Shown: positions 37,651 to 46,435, counted from the stretch's first letter. The stretch is DNA of 64,000 nucleotides from Companilactobacillus tucceti DSM 20183 (GCF_001434665.1 NZ_AZDG01000002.1:1-64000), one strand, 5' to 3'. Made by a program: numbers and translations. The notes: generated by a model not told the origin, from the sequence alone.

Positions 37651-38238
37651 TTATTTAATATTTGAATAATCGTGGTTGATTACATCTTGAAGATCATATT
37701 TATTGTCTTCAAAAGTGTATTTTAAGATGCTGCAGTTAGTAAAACCACTTCTCAACACTTCGATTGAGTCGTTCCATTGATTATTGAAAGATAAGATTGA
37801 AACATAATGACTCACGACTAGAACATTATTAACATCCTGATTCATAATATCGTTTAGTTCTCTTGTCACACGTTTTTGTACATTGAGCATATCTTCTCCA
37901 CCATATTGAACAAAAGCATCGTTAAATAGTTCATAGTGTGATTTGATAGGATTTAATTTGTTGTTTTCACCCTCGAATAATCCAAAGTACATTTCTTTAA
38001 GACCCTTACGGCGTTCGTAAGGCATGTCAGTGATCAATTCCAAAGTGTCACTAGCACGTTCTGAAGTTGAAGAATAGGCAGCATCAAATGTTATGCCATT
38101 GTCTTCATAATATTTTTTTGCTACTTTAGCTTGGTTATGACCTAATTCCGTTAATGGAGCATCAGACCATCCTTGCATTTTTCCTCGTTCGTTAAAAATA
38201 GTTTGACCGTGACGCATTAAATATAGAGTCTTTTTCAT
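37651..38238 (-). CDS. Histidine phosphatase family protein (phosphoglycerate mutase-like)
   Basis: A 195-residue enzyme of the phosphoglycerate mutase/histidine phosphatase superfamily. The phospho-acceptor His10 is in LMRHGQT and the second His is in VVSHYVSI. The substrate is not clear: the short length and lack of PGM-specific insertions argue against glycolytic mutase. The ATG at 38238 (MKKTLYLMRHG) has AGGAAG 6 nt upstream; the ATG five codons earlier lies before that site. Convergent with the DprA-like gene, the stops only 3 nt apart. Confidence 0.85.
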   Translation of the reverse strand: MKKTLYLMRHGQTIFNERGKMQGWSDAPLTELGHNQAKVAKKYYEDNGITFDAAYSSTSERASDTLELITDMPYERRKGLKEMYFGLFEGENNKLNPIKSHYELFNDAFVQYGGEDMLNVQKRVTRELNDIMNQDVNNVLVVSHYVSILSFNNQWNDSIEVLRSGFTNCSILKYTFEDNKYDLQDVINHDYSNIK

Positions 38239-38350
38239 ATATAACTTCCTCATGATTTTTTTATACCTATAAGATTGTAAAGGATTTGTTATCTTAATAA
38301 AAGTGAGACGGGCTATTTTAATTTATTTACAATTTTTTTAAGAAAACTAC

Positions 38351-38378
38351 TTGCAAAAATTATATTGTCTGCTAGTAT
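38351..38378 (+). promoter_or_regulatory. Promoter of the tyrS T-box transcript
   Basis: TTGCAA at 38351-38356 and TAGTAT at 38373-38378 with a 16-bp spacer, directly before the T-box leader. Confidence 0.55.
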
Positions 38379-38393
38379 CATATACATAAATTA

Positions 38394-38607
38394 AATTTCA
38401 GCTACACAAGAAGTAATCTTTTATCTGGGTGTTCAGAGAATTGACGGTTGGTGCGAGTCATGCAGGATAAAATGATAAAATACCTAGCTGGAATTTCGTG
38501 TCCGACGTTACAGGAGTAAAGAGCAAATAGATTTATGATCTATTTGAATTTTGGGTGGTACCGCGCAAATAGCGTCCCTGCATATAATTGCAGGGGCGCT
38601 TTTTTTA
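38394..38607 (+). promoter_or_regulatory. Tyrosine T-box riboswitch
   Basis: A complete T-box leader. Stem I base pairs 38394-38404 with 38485-38495; the specifier codon next to it is TAC (38481-38483), a Tyr codon. The T-box sequence GGTGGTACCGCG is at 38554-38565, whose TGGTACC bulge contacts the uncharged tRNA 3' end. The terminator uses arms AGCGTCCCTGCA and TGCAGGGGCGCT (38571-38600) followed by seven T. Uncharged tRNA-Tyr would favour the antiterminator and so expression of tyrS and the next gene. Confidence 0.95.
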
Positions 38608-38646
38608 TTCCCAGTAATTCGGACAAATTAATAGGAGGATATTTAA

Positions 38647-39891
38647 ATGAATATTATTGATGAACTTTCATGGCGTGGTTTGATCAACCAACAATCTGAT
38701 GAAGAGGGCTTAAGAAAGTTAGTCGACGAGAAAGACATTTCACTTTATTGCGGAATGGATCCAACCGGAGATTCAATGCATATCGGTCACTTATTACCAT
38801 TTATGACTTTGAAACGTTTTGGTGATATGGGACATCATCCCTATATCGTTATCGGTGGAGCTACTGGTTCAATTGGTGATCCAAGTGGTAAGAAAGCTGA
38901 ACGACCAATGCAAACAATGGACCAAGTTAATCATAATGTTGAGGCTCTTAGTAACCAAGCTAAGAAAATCTTCAAAGATTTCACAATGGTTAACAATTAT
39001 GACTGGACAGAACCAATTGGTATCTTAGATTTTCTTCGCGATTACGGGAAGTTATTTAATGTTAATACCATGCTTAATAAAGAAATTATTTCAAGTCGTT
39101 TGGAAGCAGGTATTTCTTTCACAGAATTTACCTATCAAATCCTACAATCATTGGACTTCCTAACACTTTATCGTCAACACGATATTCAACTACAAGTCGG
39201 TGGTGGTGATCAATGGGGAAATCTTACAGCTGGATTGGATCTTATTCATAAAGCTGAAGGACAAGATGCCAAGGTTTACGCTTTGACAATTCCATTATTA
39301 CTTAAAGCTGATGGTACAAAGTTTGGTAAAACAGCTGGTGGAGCAGTTTGGTTAGATGCTAAGAAGACATCACCTTATGAATTCTATCAATTCTGGTTCA
39401 ACCAAGATGACAAAGACGTTATTAATCTTCTTAAGAAATTCACTTTCTTAAATCAAGATGAAATCGCAGCTTTAGCAGAAAAAGTTAAAACAGAACCTGA
39501 AAAACGCGTTGCACAAAGAACATTGGCAGAAGAAGTTACTAAATTTGTTCACGGGGAAGAAGCACTTAAAACAGCAGAAAAAATTACTGATGTACTCTTC
39601 TCAGGTGAAATTCAATCTCTAACGACAGATGAAGTTGCACAAGCCTTTCATGGTGTACCAAGTGAGGAGATCTCTAATGAAGAGATCAACTTGGTTGATT
39701 TATTGATTGCTACAAAAGTAGACAAATCTAAACGCCAAGCACGTGAAGATATTCAAAATGGAGCTATTAGAATTAATGGGGAAAGACTAACTGATACAAC
39801 AATTATGATTGATCCTAAAGATTCATTTGATGGTAAATACATCGTTATCCGTCGTGGAAAGAAAAAGTACTTCTTAGCCAAAATTAAATAA
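38647..39891 (+). CDS. tyrS: Tyrosyl-tRNA synthetase
   Basis: A 414-residue class I aminoacyl-tRNA synthetase. HIGH signature at 45-48, YCGMDPTGDSMHIGHL block near the N-terminus, QVGGGDQWGN in the middle, the KMSKS-type motif as KFGKT, and a C-terminal S4 domain (about 345-410). GGAGG precedes the ATG. Behind a tyrosine T-box. An NhaC-type gene follows within 23 nt without a terminator, so both share the T-box transcript. Confidence 0.96.
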   Translation: MNIIDELSWRGLINQQSDEEGLRKLVDEKDISLYCGMDPTGDSMHIGHLLPFMTLKRFGDMGHHPYIVIGGATGSIGDPSGKKAERPMQTMDQVNHNVEALSNQAKKIFKDFTMVNNYDWTEPIGILDFLRDYGKLFNVNTMLNKEIISSRLEAGISFTEFTYQILQSLDFLTLYRQHDIQLQVGGGDQWGNLTAGLDLIHKAEGQDAKVYALTIPLLLKADGTKFGKTAGGAVWLDAKKTSPYEFYQFWFNQDDKDVINLLKKFTFLNQDEIAALAEKVKTEPEKRVAQRTLAEEVTKFVHGEEALKTAEKITDVLFSGEIQSLTTDEVAQAFHGVPSEEISNEEINLVDLLIATKVDKSKRQAREDIQNGAIRINGERLTDTTIMIDPKDSFDGKYIVIRRGKKKYFLAKIK

Positions 39892-39914
39892 ATTTAATTA
39901 AGGCGATGAATGAA

Positions 39915-41336
39915 ATGGAAAAGAAGAATAGATTAAGTGTTTTAGAGAGTGTCATTATTATGTTAGTGATGTTTGGAATATTGGGGACGATGATGATAAA
40001 GTTCAAAATGACTCCTCAAGTTCCGATTCTATTAACTTTTACCTTGTTATTGTTTTACGGGAAAATCCGTGGCTTTAGTTGGAACGAATTACAAGAAGGA
40101 ATAGTAAATGGTGTAAAACCTGGAATCATTCCTATGATAATTTTCGTAATGATTGGTGTATTAGTAGCATCATGGTTAATTTCAGGTGTTATTCCGACAA
40201 TCATGGTTTATGGACTTGAGATTTTGAATCCTACATTTTTCTTATTTACAGTTTTTGTAAGTTGCTGTTTAGTTGGAGTTATCGTAGGTAGTTCATTTAC
40301 AACTATCTCTACTTTAGGAATTGTTTTTATGGGTATAGGTCAAGTAATGGGAATTGATACAGTTTTAACAGCAGGTTCAATTGTTTCTGGTTCCTTGTTT
40401 GGAAATAATATGTCTCCACTTTCTGGTACGACTAATCTTTCTACTGGTATAGCTGGCGTTGATAATGTTTTTAAACATATTAGAACTATTTCTCATACTG
40501 CTTTGATATCAGCTGCAATTACCGGAGTTATTTTCTTGTTTGTTGGCCATACAAGCGCTCAAGTTGATATGGGTTCAGTACACCATATTATTAATGCACT
40601 ACAAGCTAATTTCTTTGTTTCACCAATTATGTTATTACCAATAGCAGTTTTAATTACTTGCGCATTTTTGCAAGTACCTGCAATTCCAACACTTTTAAGT
40701 GGATCATTGACAGCAATTATTATGGATATATTTATCAACCATACTTCGTTTAATACCATTAGCAATGTTATTATGAAAGGATTTGTCTTGAAGTCTTCTG
40801 ATAAGCATATAAATGCAATTGTTAGTGGTGGTGGTGTTTCAAGTATGCTAGATAGTATTTCACTGATTTTAGTTGCATTAACACTTGGTGGAGTATTGCT
40901 GAAACTAGGTGTTGTAGATAATTTGATTGGTAAATTAAGAACTAGTGTTAATACACCTGGAAAAGTCGTTGCTGCTTCAATGTTAAGTGCAATCGGTGTT
41001 AACTTCTTAGTTGGTGAGCAATACATTTCAATTATTCTTCCAGGAACTACTTTCCGTAAAAATTTTGAGGATCTTGGTATAGAACCACAATACCTATCAC
41101 GTGTTTTAGCAAGTGGTGGTGCTGATATTAATGCTTTAGTTCCTTGGGGTGTTAGTGGTATCTTTATTTCCGGTATTCTTGGAGTTAGTCCAGTTCATTT
41201 CATTCCATTTGCTTTTTACGTTTGGTTAAATCCATTGTTGACAGTAGTTTTTGCATTTGTCTTTGGTAAAAATTACCTTAAATCAACTAATTCAAAAAGA
41301 GTTGTTTCAAAAAATTTAGTTTTGGATGCTAAATAA
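39915..41336 (+). CDS. NhaC family transporter
   Basis: A 473-residue membrane protein of the NhaC Na+/H+ antiporter superfamily with about 11-12 hydrophobic segments; LFGNNMSPLSGTTNLS and IGVNFLVGEQYISIILPG are typical blocks. NhaC relatives include amino-acid carriers, and co-transcription with tyrS behind a tyrosine T-box suggests a tyrosine-related transporter; in tyramine gene clusters of other LAB an nhaC also follows tyrS, but decarboxylase and TyrP genes are absent here. Start ATG at 39915 is about 11 nt from AAGG; ATG 39906 is only 2 nt away and is less likely. Confidence 0.85.
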   Translation: MEKKNRLSVLESVIIMLVMFGILGTMMIKFKMTPQVPILLTFTLLLFYGKIRGFSWNELQEGIVNGVKPGIIPMIIFVMIGVLVASWLISGVIPTIMVYGLEILNPTFFLFTVFVSCCLVGVIVGSSFTTISTLGIVFMGIGQVMGIDTVLTAGSIVSGSLFGNNMSPLSGTTNLSTGIAGVDNVFKHIRTISHTALISAAITGVIFLFVGHTSAQVDMGSVHHIINALQANFFVSPIMLLPIAVLITCAFLQVPAIPTLLSGSLTAIIMDIFINHTSFNTISNVIMKGFVLKSSDKHINAIVSGGGVSSMLDSISLILVALTLGGVLLKLGVVDNLIGKLRTSVNTPGKVVAASMLSAIGVNFLVGEQYISIILPGTTFRKNFEDLGIEPQYLSRVLASGGADINALVPWGVSGIFISGILGVSPVHFIPFAFYVWLNPLLTVVFAFVFGKNYLKSTNSKRVVSKNLVLDAK

Positions 41337-41429
41337 TATTCAATTATAAAAAAGATATTATTTATCTCTGTATAAGCTGATGTAACACTCTTTTCGATAG
41401 AATGAAATCTTTATAAAATCTGAAAAAAC

Positions 41430-41458
41430 TTGACGTTGTTGAGAAATTAAATTATATT
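41430..41458 (+). promoter_or_regulatory. Promoter of the pyr operon
   Basis: TTGACG at 41430-41435 and TATATT at 41453-41458, spacer 17 bp, about 220 nt upstream of pyrB. Confidence 0.8.
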
Positions 41459-41479
41459 ATTTCCAACGAAAACTTTTAA

Positions 41480-41552
41480 ACAAGTCCTGTGAGGCTTGGA
41501 AGGTTAAACACGTCACGCGTAAACTTCCTCTCCTTGTGGGTAGGGAGTTTTT
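41480..41552 (+). promoter_or_regulatory. PyrR-type attenuator 1
   Basis: A PyrR-binding-loop-like hairpin (CAAGTCCTGTGAGGCTTG at 41481-41498, then GAAGG) followed by a terminator-like stem CTCTC / GGGAG (41528-41546) and six T. PyrR with UMP would stabilise the first hairpin and permit termination. Confidence 0.75.
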
Positions 41553-41587
41553 TGTTTACTTAATAAAAAATAAAAGGAACTTTTAAT

Positions 41588-41662
41588 CAGATCCAGCGAG
41601 GTCTCAAAGGTTGAGTGGCATTTTCTGCCTTTAGGACACCGCATCTGTGGGTGTCCTTTTTT
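41588..41662 (+). promoter_or_regulatory. PyrR-type attenuator 2
   Basis: A second binding-loop-like stretch (ATCCAGCGAGGTCTC followed by AAAGG, from 41591) and a clear terminator with arms GGACACC (41634-41640) and GGGTGTCC (41649-41656) and six T, ending 14 nt before pyrB. Confidence 0.8.
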
Positions 41663-41676
41663 ATTGGAGGAAAACA

Positions 41677-42618
41677 ATGAAAAATATACTTTCTATGTCA
41701 CAACTATCAAACGAAGAAATCTTTAACTTGATCCATTTAGCAATGGACTTTAAATCAGGGAAAATACGTTCCAATAATAGTGATAAATTCGCAATGAATT
41801 TATTTTTTGAAGATAGCACAAGAACTAATACTAGCTTTCAAGTGGCCGAAGCAAAGTTAGGTATGAAGCAAATTGACTTTGATGCAAGACATTCATCAGT
41901 AAATAAAGGTGAATCACTATACGATACGATTAAAACAGTTGAAAGTATGGGTGTGAATTTAGCTGTTATTAGACATAAACAAGATAAATTTTATGAAGAA
42001 TTACTTGGTAAAAATTTGAAGATCCATTTGATCAATGCTGGGGATGGTACAGGACAACATCCATCACAATCACTATTGGATTTGATGACAATTTATGAAA
42101 GATTTGGGTATTTTGAAGGATTAAAAGTTGGTATTATTGGTGATTTGAAGCACTCACGTGTTGCACATTCTGATGCTGAAGCTTTGACAAATCTTGGAGC
42201 AGAAGTAAACTTTGGCGGATTAAAAGAATGGTACAGTGATGAATTTAAAGCAATTGGACCTCATATGAATGTTGATGAACTTTGCCAAGAAATGGACATT
42301 GTAATGCTATTAAGAGTTCAGCATGAAAGACTTGCTGATAATGAGAATAAAGAATTTTCTAAAGAATCATATTTCAAAGAATTCGGTATTGATATGCGAC
42401 GTGTAGAAATGATGAAAGCTGATACAATGATTATGCACCCAGCTCCAATCAATCGAGGAGTCGAAATTGCAGACGATGTGGTTGAATGTAATAAATCATA
42501 TATCTTCAAGCAAATGGAAAATGGCGTATATATGAGAATGGCAATGATAGAAACCTTATTAGGGGTAAAACAATTTGACAACGATCCTGATCAAGAACGC
42601 GAATTTGTTTTACGCTAA
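41677..42618 (+). CDS. pyrB: Aspartate carbamoyltransferase catalytic subunit
   Basis: A 313-residue enzyme joining carbamoyl phosphate and aspartate, the committed step of pyrimidine synthesis. The carbamoyl-phosphate motif STRT is at 47-50 (context FFEDSTRTNTSF); DGTGQHPSQSLLDL and GDLKHSRVAHS are also conserved. The ATG at 41677 has GGAGG upstream; an earlier in-frame GTG-like start lies inside the attenuator. It overlaps pyrC by 44 nt. No regulatory subunit is seen, as expected in Gram-positives. Confidence 0.96.
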   Translation: MKNILSMSQLSNEEIFNLIHLAMDFKSGKIRSNNSDKFAMNLFFEDSTRTNTSFQVAEAKLGMKQIDFDARHSSVNKGESLYDTIKTVESMGVNLAVIRHKQDKFYEELLGKNLKIHLINAGDGTGQHPSQSLLDLMTIYERFGYFEGLKVGIIGDLKHSRVAHSDAEALTNLGAEVNFGGLKEWYSDEFKAIGPHMNVDELCQEMDIVMLLRVQHERLADNENKEFSKESYFKEFGIDMRRVEMMKADTMIMHPAPINRGVEIADDVVECNKSYIFKQMENGVYMRMAMIETLLGVKQFDNDPDQEREFVLR

Positions 42619-43843
42619 AAAATTAAATAAGAGTGAACTATTAATAAAAGACGGCAAAATTTCTCAAATAGCTGAAAAAATAGATGAAAAAGCCGATCAA
42701 GTAATTGATGCAAAAAATAATTTAGTAGCACCTGGACTAGTGGACGTCCATGTTCATTTTAGAGAACCAGGTCAAGTTCATAAGGAAACCATTTTAACTG
42801 GTTCAAAAGCTGCAGCACATGGAGGGTTTACTACTGTTGGAGCGATGCCAAATGTTGTACCTGTGCCAGATAATGTAGATGATTTCAAACATCAACTAGC
42901 TTTAAATCAAAAGTCAGTTATTAAAACTTTGCAATATGCGCCTGTCACAGCGAATGAAACTACTGATTCTTTAAGCCCAATTGAAGATTTAGCAAAGTTA
43001 GGCGCAATGGCATTTTCTAATGATGGTCATGGAATTAATAATGCAAAGACTATGTTTGAGGCAATGAAAAGAATTAAAGCTGTAAATAGTCATTTGGCAG
43101 CTCATGTAGAAGATCAAAATCTATTTAATAAGGGTGTTATCAATGCAGGTCCTGCAGCGGTTGAGTTGGGGCTTCCTGCCATTGAGAGGGTTGCAGAAAC
43201 TTCGCAACTTGCAAGAGATTTGATCTTGGCAAAAGAAACGGGAGTACATTATCATGTTTGTCATTTATCTACAGCAGATGGGGTAAAAATGATTAGGTTT
43301 GCTAAAGATGCAGGTATAAATGTTACCTGTGAAGTAACGCCTCATCATTTACTATTGAGTGACGATAATATTATTGAAGATGATGCTAATTATAAAATGA
43401 ATCCACCTCTAAGAAGTGAAATCGATCGTAGGGCACTTATTGATGGTTTATTAGATGGAACAATAGATATGATTGCCACTGATCATGCACCACATGCTGA
43501 AAGTGAAAAGAATCAAGGGTTTTTAAAAAGTGCGTTTGGAATTACAGGCATAGAAACTTCATTTCCACTTATGTATAGTCGATTTGTTAAGACAAGTTTG
43601 ATCAGTTTAGAGCAATTATTAGAGTTAATGACGATTAAGCCTGCCCAAATTTTTGATTTACCTGCGGGTGAAATACAAATAGGTAAAAGTGCAGATTTAA
43701 CCATTATAGATTTAAATAAAAAATATCAAATCAAAAAAGAGGACTTCATTTCTAAAGGTGTAAACAGTCCGTTTATTAATCAAGAAGTCTATGGCCAAAT
43801 TCAAAAAATGTTTGTAGATGGTCAAGAAGTATATTCAATTTAG
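42575..43843 (+). CDS. pyrC: Dihydroorotase
   Basis: A 422-residue zinc amidohydrolase closing carbamoyl-aspartate to dihydroorotate. The metal motif HVHFREPG has His59 and His61; further motifs are ANVEDQ-type AAHVEDQ, YHVCHLST and ATDHAPH. The start is TTG at 42575 with AGGGG about 10 nt upstream, giving the family-typical N-terminus ILIKNANLF. It overlaps pyrB by 44 nt, unusually long for this operon, so translation is probably coupled. Class I dihydroorotase by length and motifs. Confidence 0.94.
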   Translation: MTTILIKNANLFYAKKLNKSELLIKDGKISQIAEKIDEKADQVIDAKNNLVAPGLVDVHVHFREPGQVHKETILTGSKAAAHGGFTTVGAMPNVVPVPDNVDDFKHQLALNQKSVIKTLQYAPVTANETTDSLSPIEDLAKLGAMAFSNDGHGINNAKTMFEAMKRIKAVNSHLAAHVEDQNLFNKGVINAGPAAVELGLPAIERVAETSQLARDLILAKETGVHYHVCHLSTADGVKMIRFAKDAGINVTCEVTPHHLLLSDDNIIEDDANYKMNPPLRSEIDRRALIDGLLDGTIDMIATDHAPHAESEKNQGFLKSAFGITGIETSFPLMYSRFVKTSLISLEQLLELMTIKPAQIFDLPAGEIQIGKSADLTIIDLNKKYQIKKEDFISKGVNSPFINQEVYGQIQKMFVDGQEVYSI

Positions 43844-43852
43844 GAGGATAAA

Positions 43853-44545
43853 ATGTCAAAGCCAGTTATAGTTGCGTTAGATTTTGCGGATGATTTTGAG
43901 TGTATTGAATTTTTAAGTCAGTTCCCTAAGGACACAGATTTATTTGTGAAAATAGGTTTGGAAATGTTTTGTCAATTCGGATATCCATTCGTTAGAAGTT
44001 TGAGAAATCGTGGATACAAGATATTCTTAGACTTGAAATTGCATGATATTCCTAACACTGTTAGAAGAACTTGTGAAATGATTGCTAAATGGGATGTACA
44101 AATGCTTACTGTTCATGGTAGTGGTGGTTCTGAAATGATTGCCGCCGCTAAAAAGGGACTCGAAGGATCAAACACAAATCTTTTAGCTGTTACTCAATTG
44201 ACATCTCTAGGACAAAGCGAATTGTCAGAGGAATTGATGATTCCACAAAAATCGCAAGATTATGTCACTCATTTGGCTAAATTGGCATTTGATAATGGTG
44301 CAGATGGAGTAATTTCATCAGCACTAGAGGTTCCTATGATAAAAGAAGTCACAGATGAAAGCTTCCTCTGTGTTACTCCAGGTATTAGACCTAAAACGGC
44401 TCAAGTTGGTGATCAAAAATGTGTTGCAACACCAAAAGAAGCCAGAGAATTGGGTAGTGATGCGATAGTAGTTGGTAGACCAATTACACAATCAGAAGAT
44501 GGATTTTCTGCATATAAAAATATTTGTCAGGAGTGGAATAAATAA
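43853..44545 (+). CDS. pyrF: Orotidine 5'-phosphate decarboxylase
   Basis: A 230-residue TIM-barrel enzyme making UMP from OMP. The catalytic stretch FLDLKLHDIPNTV supplies the Asp-Lys-Asp array; VTPGIRP and VVGRPITQS form the phosphate site. GGAGG precedes the ATG. Ends with a 1-nt overlap with pyrE. Confidence 0.96.
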   Translation: MSKPVIVALDFADDFECIEFLSQFPKDTDLFVKIGLEMFCQFGYPFVRSLRNRGYKIFLDLKLHDIPNTVRRTCEMIAKWDVQMLTVHGSGGSEMIAAAKKGLEGSNTNLLAVTQLTSLGQSELSEELMIPQKSQDYVTHLAKLAFDNGADGVISSALEVPMIKEVTDESFLCVTPGIRPKTAQVGDQKCVATPKEARELGSDAIVVGRPITQSEDGFSAYKNICQEWNK

Positions 44546-45180
44546 TGAAAGAATCAGTAGCATATCAAACAGCTAGTAAATTACTAGAAATCAAGGCAAT
44601 TACTTTAAACGCTAAAACTCCATTTGTTTGGGCTAGTGGAATAAAGGCACCAATATATACTGATAATCGTTTGACTATTGCATATCCAGATTTTAGACAG
44701 CAAATTGCTAAAGACTTATCAGCTTTGATCAAAGAAAATTATCCAGATGTTGAAGTTATTGGTGGAGTGGCTACAGCAGGCATTCCACATGCTGCTGGAG
44801 TTTCAAACATTTTAAACTTACCATTAAATTATGTTCGCTCTAAACCTAAGGATCATGGGAAAAATAGCCAAATTGAAGGTCGTTGTGAAAGAGGAGATAA
44901 AGTAGTTTTAATTGATGATTTAATTTCTACTGGTGGTAGTATTTTAAAGGCTGTTAAAGCGGTTCGTGACGCTGGCGCTGAAGTTATTGGGACAGTAGCC
45001 ATCTTCTCTTATAATTTGCCTGAAAGTAAGTCAAATTTTGAAGATGCTAAAACTAAATTAGTTACTTTAACTAACTATCCCACAATGATCGAAGTGGCTA
45101 ATGAAAAAGATTACGTTGAAGAAAAAGATATGGAATTATTGAAGAAGTGGTATCAAGATCCAGAAGGATGGTGCAAATAA
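44545..45180 (+). CDS. pyrE: Orotate phosphoribosyltransferase
   Basis: A 211-residue PRTase converting orotate and PRPP to OMP. The PRPP motif VVLIDDLISTGGS is intact and FVWASGIKAPIYTDNR marks the N-terminal orotate-binding hood. Coupled to pyrF (1-nt overlap) and to pyrD (1-nt overlap). Confidence 0.96.
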   Translation: MKESVAYQTASKLLEIKAITLNAKTPFVWASGIKAPIYTDNRLTIAYPDFRQQIAKDLSALIKENYPDVEVIGGVATAGIPHAAGVSNILNLPLNYVRSKPKDHGKNSQIEGRCERGDKVVLIDDLISTGGSILKAVKAVRDAGAEVIGTVAIFSYNLPESKSNFEDAKTKLVTLTNYPTMIEVANEKDYVEEKDMELLKKWYQDPEGWCK

Positions 45181-46196
45181 TGGATTGGTATCAAATGATT
45201 CGCCCTATGGTATTTGCAATTGACCCTGAAGTTGACCACAAAATTGTTGGTAGTGGTTTAAAAATTTTTAATGATCATCCCAAATTTTTAAAGAAATTAT
45301 TTTATACTCGCAAACGTGATAATTTAAAAGTTCAAATAAAGGATGTTGTTTTCGATTCACCAATTGGTATTGCTGCTGGATTTGATAAGAAAGCTGAATT
45401 TTATAATAGTTTAGCTGGTCTTGGGGCAGGCTTCGTTGAGATTGGTAGTGTAACCAGAAATCCTCAAGAGGGTAATCCTAAGAAGCGTATTTTCAGATTG
45501 ACTGAGGATCAAGGTATTATTAATCGAATGGGGTTAAATAATGTTGGTATTGAAGAAACTAAACGACGTTTAAAGAATCATCCCTCCAAAACTAAGTTGG
45601 GAATCAGTATTGCTCCAGGACATGGATTAAGTAGTGAAGAAATGGTTCAAGAAATGATTGAAGATATAAAGGATATTCACGAATACGCTGATTATATTGC
45701 TTTAAATCTTAGTTGTCCTAACCAAGTTGGAGTTACTGTTTTACAACAATTAGATGTTTTAAAACCTCTTCTTGAAGGAATATCTGAATTAGGAATCAAA
45801 GAGCCAGTTTTTGGTAAATTTAGTAATGATATCGATACAGACGAGTTGATCCATAATCTTCACGAAGTAGACGGATTGATGGACGGAATTATCCTATCTA
45901 ACTGTTCGACTAAAAGAGAAAATCTAATTTCACATAATCAAGTAGAAAAAGGTGGATTGAGTGGTAAGCCGATTTTTGCTCGTTCGATGTATCTAACCAA
46001 AACTTTGCATAAAGAATTTCCAGATATGCCAATTATTTATTCAGGAGGTATTTTCACACCTGAAGATGCACAGTTGGCTTTAGAAACAGGAGCAACTTTG
46101 GTTCAAGTATATTCAGGTTTTATTTATAACGGACCAAGTCTGATTGAAAAGATCAATCGACATTTATCAGAAAAGAATTTAATAGATTCAATTTAA
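45180..46196 (+). CDS. pyrD: Dihydroorotate dehydrogenase, class 2-like
   Basis: A 338-residue FMN enzyme oxidising dihydroorotate to orotate. The N-terminal extension (MDWYQMIRPMVFAIDPEVDH) and the blocks GIAAGFDKKAEF, EIGSVTRNPQEGNPKKRIFRL and INRMGLNNVG are those of membrane-bound, quinone-linked class 2 enzymes. However the base position reads NLSCPN, with Cys as in class 1, where class 2 has Ser (NxSSPN). The ATG at 45180 overlaps the pyrE stop by 1 nt. Last gene of the operon; carAB and pyrR are not in the window. Confidence 0.9.
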   Translation: MDWYQMIRPMVFAIDPEVDHKIVGSGLKIFNDHPKFLKKLFYTRKRDNLKVQIKDVVFDSPIGIAAGFDKKAEFYNSLAGLGAGFVEIGSVTRNPQEGNPKKRIFRLTEDQGIINRMGLNNVGIEETKRRLKNHPSKTKLGISIAPGHGLSSEEMVQEMIEDIKDIHEYADYIALNLSCPNQVGVTVLQQLDVLKPLLEGISELGIKEPVFGKFSNDIDTDELIHNLHEVDGLMDGIILSNCSTKRENLISHNQVEKGGLSGKPIFARSMYLTKTLHKEFPDMPIIYSGGIFTPEDAQLALETGATLVQVYSGFIYNGPSLIEKINRHLSEKNLIDSI

Positions 46197-46200
46197 ATTG

Positions 46201-46391
46201 GAAAAGAGGAGTTGTGACGCAAGTCGCAACCCCTCTTTTACATTTCCGAACTTTTTTATAGCCTAAACGTGTAACAACAGGCTGCAACCTCCACATAGTC
46301 TAGAACCACAAATGATTGACAGTACCAATCATTCGTGATTCTAGACTATGTTCCGGTGGCAGACCGCCTTTTGTCACACTCTTTTTTTTAT
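46201..46391 (-). repeat. Long palindromic dispersed repeat, copy B
   Basis: Inverted relative to copy A (22481-22672) and nearly identical over more than 130 nt. The inner palindrome 46293-46351 has 26-nt arms matching at 24 of 26 positions (ACATAGTCTAGAA at both ends) around a 7-nt loop; the outer arms GTGTAACAA/TTGTCACAC extend it to about 110 nt. The tail contains a variant hairpin terminator at 46205-46237 (GAGGAGTTGTGAC / GTCGCAACCCCTC) that also serves pyrD. It lies between pyrD and the aldehyde dehydrogenase gene. Confidence 0.85.
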
Positions 46392-46435
46392 AAAATTTTA
46401 TTCATAAATATTGAGAATATAAAATGCTTAATGAA

